This document shows, piece after piece, positions 11,289 through 23,379 of a stretch of DNA of 64,000 nt. Each line of letters opens with the position of its first letter. Position 1 is the stretch's first letter. The DNA is from Xenorhabdus bovienii SS-2004 (GTDB lineage: Bacteria > Pseudomonadota > Gammaproteobacteria > Enterobacterales > Enterobacteriaceae): assembly GCF_000027225.1 (NCBI RefSeq), contig NC_013892.1, positions 930,001 to 994,000 on the forward strand, read 5' to 3'. The position numbers were made by a program, and so were the translations under genes. The notes under the pieces are model-generated. The model had not been told where the DNA came from, searched no databases, and saw only the letters and a program-made list of their open reading frames with translations.

Positions 11289-13148
11289 TCATTTATTCAA
11301 TAAATTCTCAAATTCCTTACGATCTTCAGCACGACTATTCTGTTCAATCCAATTTCTGATGGATTGTTTGGCTTTTTTCTGTAATTCATCACTCAGCAAT
11401 GCTTCAACATCGAGCTTATATTGCAGGTTATCCCAATTACCATAAACCCGCAGGGGCACTTTTAATTTCTGTAGATTACGCACAAATTCGTTTTGTTTTC
11501 CCCAGCCGCCTGTCAATTGCACCCACAACGACATATCTGTGTTTTGTTTCAGCAAATTCGCCTTGCCCTGCCCTGTGATATTTAACATTCCCGATATCGC
11601 AGAAAGGTTATCAACCTTGAGCTCACCTTGATTCAATTGCGCTCTGACAGACATATTTTTTGCTTCTGTAAAATCATCAGTACTCTCTGGCTGATTAACT
11701 TGGTCAGTCGCCCTCGAAAAAGACTGCTGAATAAGCTGAGGAATGTTCAATCCCTCCAAACGCGCATTTTCCAAGCCAATATTCAGATCACCCTGCCAGT
11801 AATGGGTGATAGCATATTCATCATAGCCTTCCCCCAGAAGATCACCATCCAGTTCAAGTTGCCCACTGAATACGGGTGGCAGAGCCAGAGCCGTCAACAG
11901 TGGTTTCAGCTCTATATTTTGTAAGAGCGGTTTAGTATGTAATTTAGCTGGGTTAACCGTGGCATCAATCGTCGTGGGGAGCGCAAAATGCCCACCAAAT
12001 ACATCGCCGCTCAATTTCAAGATTTCTGCCATTCCATCATCATTGACAGCTTTCAAGACAAAATTATCAATATCCATGCCCTGATAAATAACCTTATCCG
12101 CCACAAACGAAAGATTGGCCTCAAACGCTTTCAGTAAACTCAGATCATAATTTGATAATGGTGAAACAGACGTCGCAATCACCGGTTTCAATAAACTGTT
12201 TTCAATTCGATAATCATGCCTTGCCTGCAAATCATTTTGCGGTAATGCATCCCATCCCAGAAGATTATCTAAATTCAGTTTTGGCGAACTCAGGTTGATG
12301 GTGTATTGCGGCTTATTTTGCAATTTAACAGCAATATTGCCGTTAAGTTCGCTTTCATTTACCGTTAATGCCAGTTTTTGTAGCGAAATGGATGAAGGAG
12401 ATGATTGGTACGCTAAGCTAACACTGCCTGTCCCTTTGATGCCCTCAGACGGTACTCCGACTCCCTTCAGTTGATATTTGAGCGAACTGACATCAGCCGC
12501 CAAGCGCTGCGGATAATCAGAAATATCAACGGAAGTATTGAATTCGAATGCCAGTTCCTGCTGGTTTTTATTGATCTTGCTGCTGAATTCAAGATTCACG
12601 TGATCCTGATCCTTCCGCTCCATCAGAAAATTGATATCACGGATATTTAATTGGGAATCAGTATCAGTTTGCCAGACCAGTAAGCTATCCGCTACCTTGA
12701 TTCTGGCAATATCCAGTTTCCAACCTTGACCCCCTGCCACCGGATATTGGATATCACTTTTCGGCGCAATCGGGGCTTCAGCCTGTTTCTGCGGCTGGCT
12801 GTCCGGCATAAATCGCAAAACTGCACCTTTCAGCATCACTTCTTTGACTACAAACTGGTGGGATAACAGCGGCAGTAATTCGACATCCAAACGCATGTTC
12901 TCTGCCACCACCGCAGGTATTTCAGCATCAGATGCCGTTAGTGATATCTGCCCAGTCAGAATGCTCAGTTTTGGCCAGATATGCCAGCGCAAATCATCCT
13001 GTAACACGAGATGATAACCACTCTTCTTTTGTACCTGTTCGACTATGTAGCTACGAAAATCATTCGGATTAATCAGCACAACTAACGCAGCTAAACCAGC
13101 AACAATGACTACTAACAAAATAACGAGTGTCGTCAACAATCTTTTCAT
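11289..13148 (-). CDS. asmA: AsmA, inner-membrane-anchored AsmA-family protein
   Basis: AsmA affects outer-membrane assembly and belongs to the repeating beta-groove family thought to bridge the envelope for lipid transport. The 619 residues agree with E. coli AsmA (617). A single N-terminal span (about residues 4-26) is followed by a large periplasmic domain with the family pattern NPNDFRSYIVEQV, a conserved central region and the C-terminal LEGLNIPQLIQ block. The start is supported by GAGGAAG upstream. It is first read after dcd and udk on the same strand; the 49-base gap to dcd suggests co-transcription. Confidence 0.95.
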   Translation of the reverse strand: MKRLLTTLVILLVVIVAGLAALVVLINPNDFRSYIVEQVQKKSGYHLVLQDDLRWHIWPKLSILTGQISLTASDAEIPAVVAENMRLDVELLPLLSHQFVVKEVMLKGAVLRFMPDSQPQKQAEAPIAPKSDIQYPVAGGQGWKLDIARIKVADSLLVWQTDTDSQLNIRDINFLMERKDQDHVNLEFSSKINKNQQELAFEFNTSVDISDYPQRLAADVSSLKYQLKGVGVPSEGIKGTGSVSLAYQSSPSSISLQKLALTVNESELNGNIAVKLQNKPQYTINLSSPKLNLDNLLGWDALPQNDLQARHDYRIENSLLKPVIATSVSPLSNYDLSLLKAFEANLSFVADKVIYQGMDIDNFVLKAVNDDGMAEILKLSGDVFGGHFALPTTIDATVNPAKLHTKPLLQNIELKPLLTALALPPVFSGQLELDGDLLGEGYDEYAITHYWQGDLNIGLENARLEGLNIPQLIQQSFSRATDQVNQPESTDDFTEAKNMSVRAQLNQGELKVDNLSAISGMLNITGQGKANLLKQNTDMSLWVQLTGGWGKQNEFVRNLQKLKVPLRVYGNWDNLQYKLDVEALLSDELQKKAKQSIRNWIEQNSRAEDRKEFENLLNK

Positions 13149-13197
13149 GACTTCCTCAGTCTCATGTCTACAAGATGAATACCTTCACCAGAAAAAA

Positions 13198-13779
13198 TTA
13201 GTCCTCACTAATTCGGCTGCCTACAGCGCCCTGCTGATTTTTATACTTGGCATCCTGACGTCGGTTGTAAGGACGGTCAGCTGAACCCGAAAGGGGTTCA
13301 AAGCTCAGCGCCCCAATCACCATGCCTGGGCGCAACGCCAAAGGTAATTTGCCTGAGTTATAAAATTCCAAAACAATTTGACCATGCCAGCCTGGATCAA
13401 TCCGATGGGCAGTGACATGTACCATCAGGCCGAGACGCGCTAGAGATGAACGCCCATCCAGCCAGCCAACCAGATTATCGGGTAGTGTGACCGATTCCAG
13501 CGTTACCGCCAATGCAAGTTCGCCGGGATGGAGGAAGAAAACTTCTCCCTCCGGCAAAACGATTTCATCGCTCATGACACGATCAAGTGCTGCATTGACC
13601 TCCGCTTTGGGGCCACTCAAATCAATGTAGGCAGCAGTATGACCACGAAAAACGCGAAACTGATTCCCAAGGCACACATCAGCAGTTGCCCCATTTATAC
13701 GTTCAACAGGGGGACGCGGGGTAATTACCAATTTACCTTCATCAATCCATTTAATAATGTCACGGTCACAGAGTCGCAT
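13198..13779 (-). CDS. dcd: dCTP deaminase
   Basis: Deaminates dCTP to dUTP, feeding dTTP synthesis. The 193 residues equal E. coli Dcd. Key residues fall at the standard positions: Arg115 in DGRSSLAR and the catalytic Glu138 in GQIVLEFYN, plus HRIDPGWHG. The C-terminal [15 protein letters not shown] nucleotide lid is intact. It lies between udk and asmA as in E. coli, in a likely udk-dcd-asmA transcript. Confidence 0.98.
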   Translation of the reverse strand: MRLCDRDIIKWIDEGKLVITPRPPVERINGATADVCLGNQFRVFRGHTAAYIDLSGPKAEVNAALDRVMSDEIVLPEGEVFFLHPGELALAVTLESVTLPDNLVGWLDGRSSLARLGLMVHVTAHRIDPGWHGQIVLEFYNSGKLPLALRPGMVIGALSFEPLSGSADRPYNRRQDAKYKNQQGAVGSRISED

Positions 13780-13827
13780 TAATTCCTCTCAAAATACGAT
13801 GATGCTTATGAATGCCTGAACGGCAAA

Positions 13828-14469
13828 TTATTCGTAAAATTGGCCAATCTTGGCTTTCAATATGTCGATAGCCACGCGGTTCTTCCCACCACGGGGAACA
13901 ATAATATCGGCATATTGTTTTGATGGCTCAATAAATTGCAGAAACATTGGACGAACGGTTTTTTTATACTGTTCGATGACAGAATCCAATGTACGTCCAC
14001 GCTCATTCACATCACGTTTAATGCGGCGCATCAGGCAGATATCCAATGGTGTATCTACAAAAATAGAGAAATCCATCTCCTGACGCAAACGCTTATCCGT
14101 TAATAGTAGGATACCTTCAAGGATGATGACGCGTTTCGGTTCAAAATGGATGGATTCGGTTTTGCGGGTATGAGCAACATAGTCATATTGAGGCAATTCA
14201 ATGGATTTTCCGGCTTTCAATGCTTGGATATGTTCGAACAGTAAACTGTGATCCATTGAACTTGGATGATCGTAATTAACTTTATAACGTTCTTCCAGAG
14301 GAGTGTTTGTTTGGTCTTTATAATAGCAATCTTCTGGAATAACACCGATATTGTGATCACCAACCTGAGCCCGTAATTCTCTATAAAGTGTACTGGCAAT
14401 AAGACTTTTGCCTGAGGCAGAGGCACCTGCAATACCTACGATTGTACACTTATGTGCTTCATCAGCCAT
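13828..14469 (-). CDS. udk: Uridine/cytidine kinase
   Basis: Phosphorylates uridine and cytidine in pyrimidine salvage. The 213 residues are the normal length. The Walker A loop GASASGKS is at 15-22, the [11 protein letters not shown] nucleoside region is present, and EGILLL and the [12 protein letters not shown] lid follow. It is the upstream gene of udk-dcd-asmA, with 48 bases to dcd. Confidence 0.98.
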   Translation of the reverse strand: MADEAHKCTIVGIAGASASGKSLIASTLYRELRAQVGDHNIGVIPEDCYYKDQTNTPLEERYKVNYDHPSSMDHSLLFEHIQALKAGKSIELPQYDYVAHTRKTESIHFEPKRVIILEGILLLTDKRLRQEMDFSIFVDTPLDICLMRRIKRDVNERGRTLDSVIEQYKKTVRPMFLQFIEPSKQYADIIVPRGGKNRVAIDILKAKIGQFYE

Positions 14470-14799
14470 AATAGAAGTAACCTGGTTAAAAAAGAAAAAA
14501 TAAAGTGGGGACGTAGCATTCAGTAATGCTATGTTTGGCGGATTATAGGGAGTTAATGACTTCTATTCCAGAGTAAACAAGATAAGTCTCGTTTTTTTCT
14601 ATACGCCTCGCATAAAAATCCCGCGATTTCACCTTGAAAAATGAAAAAATGGCTCTGTATAAACAGAGCCATTGATCGGCGATGCTGATATAGGATTCAT
14701 GAACCGATCACAGACCAGATAGCGACAATACCAACAAAGTCACAGTGACTGTTGCTAATCAACAACGTTCCGTCGCGTATCGACACGAAATTGCTTAAC
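14470..14799 (-). other. udk-mrp intergenic region
   Basis: About 330 bases on the minus-strand side between two same-strand genes. It holds the mrp terminator (14643-14673) and presumably the udk promoter. I see no gene, although short frames cross it. Confidence 0.6.
14643..14673 (-). terminator. Rho-independent terminator, mrp side
   Basis: Eleven-bp perfect arms 14648-14658 and 14663-14673 around a 4-base loop. Read on the minus strand, the stem is followed by a T-run (A-run at 14643-14647 on the plus strand). Confidence 0.85.
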
Positions 14800-15912
14800 T
14801 CAAACTGCGCGGAAAGAAATTTCCGTAGGAATTTTCTCTCCCTGCCAGTACATCTGAGCAGAGATATTGGCGGCAATGTCACGGTAAATATCTGCCAATT
14901 CACTGTCAGGCTGGCTAATGACCGTTGGTTCGCCGCGATCAAGATCTTCACGCAGTGAGATATGCAACGGAATCTGCCCCAACAATTGACAATGGTATTT
15001 TTCCGCCAGTTTCTCTGCACCACCCGTACCAAAAATCGGCTCCTGATGGCCACAGTTGCTGCATATGTGGATGCTCATGTTTTCAATAATACCCAATACT
15101 GGCACATTAACTTTTTGGAACATCGCGATGCCTTTTATCGCATCGATCAGAGCAATATCCTGCGGCGTTGTAATAACCAGCGCGCCAGTCACCGGAATAT
15201 TCTGGGACAGCGTTAACTGAATATCCCCTGTTCCCGGCGGCATATCGATGACCAGGTAATCCAGATCCGGCCACAGTGTATCCTGTAACATCTGCATCAG
15301 AGCCTTGCTCGCCATTGGCCCGCGCCAAACCATCGCGTTGTCATCTGTGACAAGATAGCCGATGGAATTCGTCGCCATGCCGTGCACCATAATCGGCGCC
15401 ATGTGCTGGCCGTCAGGTGAAGTTGGGCGCTCTTGAGCTGTGCCAAGCATATTGGGCACGGACGGACCATAAATATCCGCATCCAGAATACCCACCTTTG
15501 CCCCTTCCTGCGCCAGCGCCAGTGCCAGATTCACCGCCGTGCTGGATTTCCCCACTCCACCTTTCCCTGAGCTGACCGCCAGAATATTGCGGACACCGTT
15601 GACACCCGGCAGATTATTAGCGCGGCGCAAGGTACAGATATCATAGGTAAGCCGCCAGTCAACAGATTTTGCTCCAGTAGCCGTTTGCAAAGATTGAGTC
15701 GTTTCTTCCTTCAGTTTTGCAAAAGCCCGCTTCCAGACGAACGGCATCATTAATTCAATATGCAGTACCCCATCAAGCATGGCGCAATGATGCAATGCTT
15801 TCAGGGCTATCAAGTCTCGCTCTAAAGTCGGATGCTTGAACGTTGCCAGTATTTTCACAACGTGTTCTTTCAGCAGGTCAGGACTGGTCTGCTCGGGGGA
15901 TTGTGAGTTCAT
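14800..15912 (-). CDS. mrp: Mrp/ApbC, P-loop iron-sulfur cluster carrier
   Basis: ATP-binding scaffold or carrier for Fe-S clusters in the cytoplasm (Mrp/NBP35 family). The 370 residues include an N-terminal MIP18-like domain (about 10-95), a deviant Walker A SGKGGVGKS at 115-123, the switch DADIYGPS, the DMPPGTGD motif (about 223-230), and the cluster-binding pair Cys284-x-x-Cys287. The start has AAAGGAG 8 bases upstream. It is divergent from metG, the conserved enteric arrangement. Confidence 0.96.
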   Translation of the reverse strand: MNSQSPEQTSPDLLKEHVVKILATFKHPTLERDLIALKALHHCAMLDGVLHIELMMPFVWKRAFAKLKEETTQSLQTATGAKSVDWRLTYDICTLRRANNLPGVNGVRNILAVSSGKGGVGKSSTAVNLALALAQEGAKVGILDADIYGPSVPNMLGTAQERPTSPDGQHMAPIMVHGMATNSIGYLVTDDNAMVWRGPMASKALMQMLQDTLWPDLDYLVIDMPPGTGDIQLTLSQNIPVTGALVITTPQDIALIDAIKGIAMFQKVNVPVLGIIENMSIHICSNCGHQEPIFGTGGAEKLAEKYHCQLLGQIPLHISLREDLDRGEPTVISQPDSELADIYRDIAANISAQMYWQGEKIPTEISFRAV

Positions 15913-16122
15913 CCCGGCTCCTTTTGATTTGTCTTCTTTTAACCTAAAACCGTTCGTCCATCATAGCAGAAGCCGGCGGCTTGGGATAAGACCAAAATTG
16001 AAATCGACGCCGAATAGCGCCTTAAATAAAAGTAACGAAGATCTTGCGTTACCCTAGCGACAATGCCCTTGATCAGGTAACATCAAAAACCCTTTTCAAT
16101 ATATGGAAGTCAGATCCTAACC

Positions 16123-18150
16123 ATGTCTCAAGTCGCGAACAAATTATTGGTGACCTGTGCGTTACCTTATGCTAACGGTCCAATTCATCTCGGTCATATC
16201 CTAGAACACATTCAGGCTGATATTTGGGTTCGTTATCATCGAATGCGCGGCAAAGAGGTTCACTTTATCTGCGCTGATGATGCCCACGGCACACCAATTA
16301 TGCTGAAAGCCCAGCAGAGTGGGATCTCGCCAGAAGAAATGATTGCCAAAGTGAGCCTAGAGCATCAGCAGGATTTTGCCGGCTTTGCCATCAGCTACGA
16401 TAACTACCACTCTACACACAGCGAAGAAAATAAAGAACTTGCGTCCCAAATTTATCTGAAACTGAAAAAGAACGGTTACATCAAGAGCCGGAAGATTTCT
16501 CAACTGTACGATCCAGAAAAAGGCATGTTCCTGCCAGACCGTTTCGTCAAAGGTGCCTGCCCGAAATGTAAGGCCGAAGATCAGTATGGCGATAACTGCG
16601 AAGTCTGCGGAACCACTTACAGCCCAACGGAATTGATTAATCCCCGCTCGGCAGTATCCGGCGCGACGCCAGAAATGCGCGATACAGAGCACTTCTTCTT
16701 TGATCTGCCTGTTTTCAGCGACATGCTGCAAAAATGGACGCGTTCCGGCTCCTTGCAAGAACAAGTCGCAAACAAAATGCAGGAATGGTTCGACGCGGGT
16801 CTGCAACAATGGGATATCACTCGTGATGCACCTTATTTCGGTTTCGAAATTCCTGATGAACCGGGCAAATTTTTCTACGTCTGGCTGGATGCGCCAATTG
16901 GCTACATGGGCTCGTTCCAAAACCTGTGCAGCAAACGTGATGACCTGAATTTCGACGAATTCTGGTCGAAAGATTCCGAAGCAGATCTCTACCACTTCAT
17001 CGGTAAAGATATCGTTTATTTCCATAGCCTGTTCTGGCCAGCCATGTTGGAAGGCAGCAACTATCGCAAGCCGACCAATCTGTTCGTCCACGGCTATATC
17101 ACGGTTAACGGCACGAAGATGTCCAAGTCGCGCGGGACGTTTATCAAAGCTGAAACGTACCTGAAGCACCTTGATGCAGATTGCCTGCGTTATTACTATG
17201 CTGCGAAGCTCTCCTCCCGTATTGATGACATCGATCTCAATCTGGAAGATTTCGTTCAGCGCGTTAACAGCGATATCGTGAACAAAGTGGTTAACCTTGC
17301 TTCACGTAACGCAGGTTTCATCAATAAACGTTTTGCGGGCAAACTGGCTGATCAACTTGCTGATCCTGCGCTGTACCAGCAATTTGTTGATGCGGCTGAA
17401 GGCATTGCGGAAGACTTCACCCACCGTGAATTCAGTAAGGCCATCCGTGAAATCATGGCATTAGCCGATTTGGCAAACCGCTACGTTGACGAACAGGCAC
17501 CGTGGGTTGTTGCCAAGCAAGAAGGTCGGGATGCCGATCTGCAAGCCATCTGCTCAATGGGTATCAACCTGTTCCGCGTTCTTATGACTTACCTGAAGCC
17601 GGTTCTTCCGAGCCTGACTGACCGTACAGAAGCATTCTTAAATACCGAACTAACTTGGGATGGCATCCGGCAACCATTGCTTAACCATGAAGTTTCACCA
17701 TTTAAGGCACTGTTTAACCGTATCGAGATGGCAAAAGTTGACGCGATGGTGGCTGACTCCAAAGAAAGCATCGAGCCACAAAAAACCCTGACAGGCCCAC
17801 TGGCCGATGATCCCATTCAGGACACCATCGCATTTGATGATTTTGCCAAGGTTGACCTGCGTATCGCACTGATCAAGCAAGCTGATTTTGTCGAAGGTTC
17901 AGATAAGCTGCTGAAACTGACCCTTGATCTTGGTAGTGAAACGCGTCAGGTCTTCTCCGGTATCCGTTCAGCCTATCCAGATCCCAAAGCGCTGGAGAAC
18001 CGTCTGACAGTGATGGTCGCCAACCTCGCACCACGTAAAATGCGTTTCGGCATTTCTGAAGGCATGGTAATGGCTGCTGGCCCTGGTGGAAAAGAGATTT
18101 TCCTGTTAAGCCCGGACAGCGGCGCACAACCAGGAATGCAGGTTAAATAA
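16123..18150 (+). CDS. metG: Methionyl-tRNA synthetase
   Basis: Charges tRNA-Met. The 675 residues fit the enteric dimeric form (E. coli 677). HLGH is at residues 22-25, the zinc-binding cysteines CPKC and CEVC lie in the connective peptide (about 146-162), and the KMSKS loop is at 332-336. An anticodon-binding helical domain follows, and a C-terminal OB-fold tRNA-binding dimerisation domain fills about 575-675. It is monocistronic with a clear terminator. Confidence 0.99.
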   Translation: MSQVANKLLVTCALPYANGPIHLGHILEHIQADIWVRYHRMRGKEVHFICADDAHGTPIMLKAQQSGISPEEMIAKVSLEHQQDFAGFAISYDNYHSTHSEENKELASQIYLKLKKNGYIKSRKISQLYDPEKGMFLPDRFVKGACPKCKAEDQYGDNCEVCGTTYSPTELINPRSAVSGATPEMRDTEHFFFDLPVFSDMLQKWTRSGSLQEQVANKMQEWFDAGLQQWDITRDAPYFGFEIPDEPGKFFYVWLDAPIGYMGSFQNLCSKRDDLNFDEFWSKDSEADLYHFIGKDIVYFHSLFWPAMLEGSNYRKPTNLFVHGYITVNGTKMSKSRGTFIKAETYLKHLDADCLRYYYAAKLSSRIDDIDLNLEDFVQRVNSDIVNKVVNLASRNAGFINKRFAGKLADQLADPALYQQFVDAAEGIAEDFTHREFSKAIREIMALADLANRYVDEQAPWVVAKQEGRDADLQAICSMGINLFRVLMTYLKPVLPSLTDRTEAFLNTELTWDGIRQPLLNHEVSPFKALFNRIEMAKVDAMVADSKESIEPQKTLTGPLADDPIQDTIAFDDFAKVDLRIALIKQADFVEGSDKLLKLTLDLGSETRQVFSGIRSAYPDPKALENRLTVMVANLAPRKMRFGISEGMVMAAGPGGKEIFLLSPDSGAQPGMQVK

Positions 18151-18192
18151 CCATCATATGCCTTGTGAAATTAAGGTATAATAATAAACAAC

Positions 18193-18222
18193 AAAGCGGA
18201 CTCAAAAAAAGTCCGCTTTTTA
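18193..18222 (+). terminator. Rho-independent terminator of metG
   Basis: Nine-bp arms AAAGCGGAC (18193-18201) and GTCCGCTTT (18211-18219) followed by T residues. Confidence 0.9.
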
Positions 18223-18292
18223 ATGTGATGTATGGCACATTTACAGAGTTAGTCGTATGATAAAACCCTCGTTATATTGAGGAATTATGTTT

Positions 18293-18736
18293 ATGTCTTT
18301 CCGAAACATGCTGGTGATAGGCTGGCAATACCTGCGTGCATTCGTGCTGCTCTATTTGTGCCTCATCGCCGGGAATATCACTTCAGCACTACTTCCCTTC
18401 TCTCTCCCCGGCAGCATTATTGGCTTACTTCTTTTGTTTTGTTTACTTGCATTCCAGCTTATTCCTGCATATTGGGTGAAACCGGGCTGTAGCCTGTTGA
18501 TGAAAAACATGACATTACTGTTTTTACCTATCGGGGTGGGTGTTATGGATTATTACCCGCAACTTAGCCAGCAAATGTTCCCGATTGTTCTCTCCTGTAT
18601 CGTCAGTACAGTAATTGTCATGATTGTCGTTGCTTACAGTTCCCATTATGTCCATTGCAAACGCATTATTACCGGCGCTCAACGAAAAGAACCCGATCTC
18701 ACTTCCCCGCCATCACAACAATCGGATAAAAGATAA
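18293..18736 (+). CDS. yohJ: YohJ, LrgA/CidA-family membrane protein
   Basis: Small polytopic membrane protein of the holin-like LrgA/CidA family, with four predicted hydrophobic spans (about residues 8-28, 33-53, 65-83 and 92-115) and the family block [12 protein letters not shown]. Paired with yohK (LrgB family) 2 bases downstream, as in E. coli. I chose the ATG at 18293 because GAGGA (18279-18283) is 9 bases away; an ATG at 18287 is only 3 bases from it. The pair is thought to export small metabolites or modulate the membrane. Its place before cdd suggests a link to pyrimidine use. Confidence 0.9.
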   Translation: MSFRNMLVIGWQYLRAFVLLYLCLIAGNITSALLPFSLPGSIIGLLLLFCLLAFQLIPAYWVKPGCSLLMKNMTLLFLPIGVGVMDYYPQLSQQMFPIVLSCIVSTVIVMIVVAYSSHYVHCKRIITGAQRKEPDLTSPPSQQSDKR

Positions 18737-18738
18737 AA

Positions 18739-19434
18739 ATGTTAAGCCATATCTGGTGGTCACTGCCATTAACACTGCTCGTATTTTATTGCGCCAAAAA
18801 ATTATCACGGCAGCTCAAGCTGCCCATCTTTAATCCATTGTTGCTATCAATGGCCGTTATCATTCCTTTGCTACTGATGACTCACACCCCCTATGAGCAC
18901 TATTTTATCGGTAGCAGGATCTTAAACGACTTACTGCAACCCGCCGTTGTCGCATTGGCCTTCCCTCTTTATGAGCAGCTCCATCAAATCCGCGCTCAAT
19001 GGAAATCCATTATTAGCATCTGTTTTATCGGTAGTATTGTCGCGATGGTGACAGGTACAGCTATCGCGTTATGGGCGGGAGCCAGCCCTGAAATCGCTGC
19101 CTCTGTGCTGCCCAAATCCGTCACAACACCAATTGCCATGGCCGTTGCTGACTCCGTTGGCGGAATTCCTGCTATCAGTGCAGCTTGCGTAATTACTGTC
19201 GGTATTTTGGGCGCGATCTTTGGTCATAACCTGTTCAATATTCTAGGAATAAAAACGTCGGCTTCAAGAGGATTGGCCATGGGAACAGCATCCCACGCCG
19301 TGGGTACTGCACGCTGTGCCGAACTCGATCATATTGAAGGTGCATACAGTTCTTTGGCACTGATGACCTGCGGCATTATCACCTCATTGATAGCACCTTT
19401 TTTATTTCCTGTACTGCTTCATCTATTTGGCTAA
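18739..19434 (+). CDS. yohK: YohK, LrgB-family membrane protein
   Basis: 231 residues, all-helical integral membrane protein of the LrgB/CidB family. The signatures LPKSVTTPIAMAVADSVGG (about 123-141) and GTASHAVGTARCAE are intact. The ORF begins 2 bases after the yohJ stop, so translation is coupled. In E. coli and other bacteria such pairs act together; they have been connected to murein hydrolase control and to pyruvate or nucleoside-related traffic. The exact substrate cannot be told from sequence. Confidence 0.93.
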   Translation: MLSHIWWSLPLTLLVFYCAKKLSRQLKLPIFNPLLLSMAVIIPLLLMTHTPYEHYFIGSRILNDLLQPAVVALAFPLYEQLHQIRAQWKSIISICFIGSIVAMVTGTAIALWAGASPEIAASVLPKSVTTPIAMAVADSVGGIPAISAACVITVGILGAIFGHNLFNILGIKTSASRGLAMGTASHAVGTARCAELDHIEGAYSSLALMTCGIITSLIAPFLFPVLLHLFG

Positions 19435-19494
19435 TATTTTGCTCGTTAGCAACTCGTGATCAAACGGTGAAAAAATTCATAAAAATAGTAAAAA

Positions 19495-19510
19495 TTTGAT
19501 ATAAGTCACT
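19495..19510 (+). promoter_or_regulatory. Possible CRP site upstream of cdd
   Basis: TTTGA-N6-TCACT (tttga 19495-19499, tcact 19506-19510) resembles the CRP consensus TGTGA-N6-TCACA with one mismatch per half. cdd is CRP/CytR-controlled in E. coli. The site lies about 110 bases before the cdd ATG. Confidence 0.4.
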
Positions 19511-19618
19511 AAAATAACGTATCTATTACACTCATTTCACTGATTATATGGCGTTTATCACATTACAAACCTGAGTAGACATCCTAGAATGACCTTCAAT
19601 TAATTTGGAGATCATTCT

Positions 19619-20503
19619 ATGCAAGCTCGTTTTCACGCTATTTGGTCAGAAATTACCCCTAAACTGCAAGAAGCCCTGTTACCCTATATCGGTAATGACG
19701 ATTTTCCAGCAATGCTGACCGCGGAGCAGGTTGAGTCAATCAGGCAAATCTGCGGTTTTGATGATCATGCGCTGGCACTTGCTCTATTACCACTTGCAGC
19801 GGCCTGTGCCATTACACCTATCTCGCATTTTTACGTCGGGGCAATCGCACGGGGAGAAAGTGGCAACCTCTATTTTGGTGCCAACATGGAATTTGCTGGA
19901 GTTCCCTTGCAGCAAACCGTTCATGCCGAGCAATCAGCCATCACCCATGCTTGGCTGCGCGGTGAAAAAAAGCTGGTTTCCATCACCGTCAATTATTCGC
20001 CTTGTGGGCACTGCCGCCAGTTCATGAATGAATTGAACAGTGGAACACAATTGGAAGTCTGTTTACCCAACCGCCCACGTTTGACGCTGGCTGACTACCT
20101 GCCCGAAGCCTTCGGCCCACACGATTTACTGGACGCACCATTACTGCTGGATACCGTCAATCATGGCTACCAATTGGATACCTGTGACGAATTAGTGCTG
20201 GCAGCACTGGATGCGGCGAACCAAAGCCATGCTCCTTACAGCCAGTCCCATGCCGGTATCGCACTGCTGGATGAACAAGATCAGGTTTACACCGGCCGCT
20301 ATGCGGAAAATGCCGCATTTAACCCAAGTTTACCGCCTTTACAGGCAGCTCTGATCTTAATGAATATGTCTGGTGGCAATTGTCAGTCCATCAAACGGGC
20401 AATATTAGTGGAAGGAAAAAATAGCCATCTATCCCAATCAAGCGCAACCGAATCCACATTAACTGCCCTCGGTTGCACCAAAATAGAATGCCATAGATTT
20501 TGA
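19619..20503 (+). CDS. cdd: Cytidine deaminase
   Basis: Deaminates cytidine and deoxycytidine in salvage. The 294-residue length is that of the large enteric dimeric enzyme, made of a catalytic half and a degenerate second half. Catalytic residues sit at the classical positions: His102-Ala-Glu104, Cys129 and Cys132 (SPCGHC) binding zinc. The start is preceded by GGAG. It stands alone after yohJK with about 180 bases of upstream control region. Confidence 0.98.
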   Translation: MQARFHAIWSEITPKLQEALLPYIGNDDFPAMLTAEQVESIRQICGFDDHALALALLPLAAACAITPISHFYVGAIARGESGNLYFGANMEFAGVPLQQTVHAEQSAITHAWLRGEKKLVSITVNYSPCGHCRQFMNELNSGTQLEVCLPNRPRLTLADYLPEAFGPHDLLDAPLLLDTVNHGYQLDTCDELVLAALDAANQSHAPYSQSHAGIALLDEQDQVYTGRYAENAAFNPSLPPLQAALILMNMSGGNCQSIKRAILVEGKNSHLSQSSATESTLTALGCTKIECHRF

Positions 20504-20584
20504 CTGCCCATCTTTAAAAACAACAATTCAGTAAAAAATTCGGGCAAACATGAAATTAAGATAACTTAACAAAATGGCAAAATT

Positions 20585-20607
20585 CCCCTCTGAATCGCTC
20601 AGAGGGG
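20585..20607 (+). terminator. Hairpin between cdd and maeA
   Basis: Nine-bp arms CCCCTCTGA (20585-20593) and TCAGAGGGG (20599-20607). No T-run follows on the plus strand; instead TATAAT starts at 20609. It may end cdd mRNA or sit in the maeA promoter region. Confidence 0.5.
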
Positions 20608-20768
20608 GTATAATCGAAAAAATTCATAACATTTAATTAGCTAATTCTGTAAGTTATCTCTCATTTCTGCTCATGATAAACATAATTAAATAATATTTAC
20701 TGTACTTATTTTTTTTATCTTCTTAGGATCTATAATTTTGTTATTGATTAGTCCAAAGAGTAAGTATC

Positions 20769-22466
20769 ATGGAACTGGAACACGAAAGTAAACGTCCTCT
20801 CTATATTCCCTACGCTGGCCCTATCTTGTTGGAATTTCCTCTTCTGAATAAAGGCAGTGCCTTTACTGAAGAAGAACGCAGCAATTTCAACTTACATGGT
20901 TTATTACCTCAGATAGTTGAAACGATAGAAGAACAAGCCGAGCGTGCCTACCGCCAATTTTGCGATTTTAAAAGTGACGGTGACAAACACATTTATTTAA
21001 GAAATATTCAGGACACCAACGAAACCCTGTTCTATCGGCTTCTTGATGCCCATCTCAGCGAAATAATGCCTATCATCTACACCCCTACGGTGGGTGAAGC
21101 ATGTGAACACTTCTCTGATATTTATCGCCGTGCCCGTGGGTTGTTTATTTCCTATCCAAATAAAGCGTCTATCGATGACATGCTGCAAAATGCCACCAAG
21201 CAGAATGTTAAAGTCATCGTTGTTACCGATGGTGAACGTATCCTTGGTCTGGGAGATCAGGGCATTGGCGGCATGGGTATTCCTATCGGTAAACTCTCGC
21301 TGTATACCTCTTGTGGTGGGATCAGCCCAGCTTACACTCTGCCAGTTGTATTGGATGTTGGTACAAACAACCCGCAGCGTCTGAATGACCCACTGTATAT
21401 GGGCTGGCGTCACCCACGCATTACCGGCAAAGAATATGATGAATTTGTCGATGAATTTATTCAGGCTGTGAAACGCCGCTGGCCAAACGTGCTGCTGCAA
21501 TTTGAAGATTTTGCCCAAACCAATGCTATGCCGCTGTTGACACGCTATCGTCATGATCTTTGCTGTTTCAACGATGATATTCAGGGCACAGCAGCCGTTG
21601 CCCTCGGCAGCCTGATTGCCGCCAGCCGCGCCGCAGGACGCCAGTTGAGAGATCAAACCGTGACCTTCCTCGGAGCAGGTTCTGCCGGTTGTGGTATTGC
21701 CGAACAGATCGTCGCTCAGATGAAATCTGAAGGATTGAGCGATGAACAGGCCCGCGCCCGCGTGTTCATGGTTGATCGCTTTGGGCTGCTGACTGATAAA
21801 CAGCCAAACCTACTGGACTTCCAGAGTGTACTGGTACAGAAAAACAGCGTCCTGCAATCATGGGATGTCAGCAATGACAGCATTTCACTGATGGATGTGG
21901 TTCGCAATGCCAAACCTACCGTTTTGATTGGTGTTTCCGGCCAATCGGGTCTGTTCACGGAAGAGATTATCCGTGAAATGCACAAACATTGTGAGCGTCC
22001 AATCGTCATGCCACTGTCCAACCCGACATCACGTGTGGAAGCGCGCCCTGAAGACATCATTAACTGGACGGATGGCAAAGCGCTGGTCGCGACTGGCAGC
22101 CCATTTGCCCCTGTGAAATATGATGGTCAGGAATACCCTATCGCACAGTGCAACAACTCCTATATCTTCCCAGGCATCGGCTTGGGCGTCATTGCTTCCG
22201 GTGCCAGACGTGTTACGGATGATATGTTGATGGTAGCCAGCCGCGCATTGGCGGATTGTTCACCGTTGGCACAAACGGGTTCAGGCCCATTACTGCCACC
22301 GATTGATGATATTCAAAACGTTTCCCGCAAAATAGCTAAAGAAGTGGCGAAAAAAGCCCAGATTCAAGGCATGGCTACCGTCACGTCAGAAGATGCGCTG
22401 GAGCAAGCCATTGAGCGCAATTTCTGGAAACCAGAATATCGCGTCTATAAACGCACTTCATTCTGA
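20769..22466 (+). CDS. maeA: NAD-dependent malic enzyme
   Basis: Oxidative decarboxylation of malate to pyruvate with NAD. The 565 residues equal E. coli MaeA (SfcA). It has the malic enzyme N-terminal region with [31 protein letters not shown] (about 159-178) containing the catalytic Lys, metal ligands in QFEDFAQ...CFNDDIQGT, and a Rossmann loop LGAGSAG (about 300-306). Monocistronic with its own terminator. Confidence 0.98.
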   Translation: MELEHESKRPLYIPYAGPILLEFPLLNKGSAFTEEERSNFNLHGLLPQIVETIEEQAERAYRQFCDFKSDGDKHIYLRNIQDTNETLFYRLLDAHLSEIMPIIYTPTVGEACEHFSDIYRRARGLFISYPNKASIDDMLQNATKQNVKVIVVTDGERILGLGDQGIGGMGIPIGKLSLYTSCGGISPAYTLPVVLDVGTNNPQRLNDPLYMGWRHPRITGKEYDEFVDEFIQAVKRRWPNVLLQFEDFAQTNAMPLLTRYRHDLCCFNDDIQGTAAVALGSLIAASRAAGRQLRDQTVTFLGAGSAGCGIAEQIVAQMKSEGLSDEQARARVFMVDRFGLLTDKQPNLLDFQSVLVQKNSVLQSWDVSNDSISLMDVVRNAKPTVLIGVSGQSGLFTEEIIREMHKHCERPIVMPLSNPTSRVEARPEDIINWTDGKALVATGSPFAPVKYDGQEYPIAQCNNSYIFPGIGLGVIASGARRVTDDMLMVASRALADCSPLAQTGSGPLLPPIDDIQNVSRKIAKEVAKKAQIQGMATVTSEDALEQAIERNFWKPEYRVYKRTSF

Positions 22467-22490
22467 TCTAAGACCTGTTAAGATCAGCTA

Positions 22491-22520
22491 AAAGCCTGCC
22501 AACGGAGTTGGCAGGCTTTT
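22491..22520 (+). terminator. Rho-independent terminator of maeA
   Basis: Thirteen-bp perfect arms 22491-22503 and 22507-22519 with loop GGA and a final T-stretch. Confidence 0.92.
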
Positions 22521-22584
22521 ATTACCGCACGAAAGCTTGCTTCAATATTTCAAGTAAAGTAGCCTTTAAGACATTGAATCATGA

Positions 22585-23328
<744 letters not shown>

Positions 23329-23379
23329 TAAACGTAGAAATAGCATAAGAGCCTATTGGATAGGCTCTTACCTTTTCAT

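Noticed and set aside
14470-14799. tRNA or small RNA gene in the udk-mrp gap
   Set aside because: The only strong structure is a simple terminator for mrp; no cloverleaf was seen here or elsewhere in the window.
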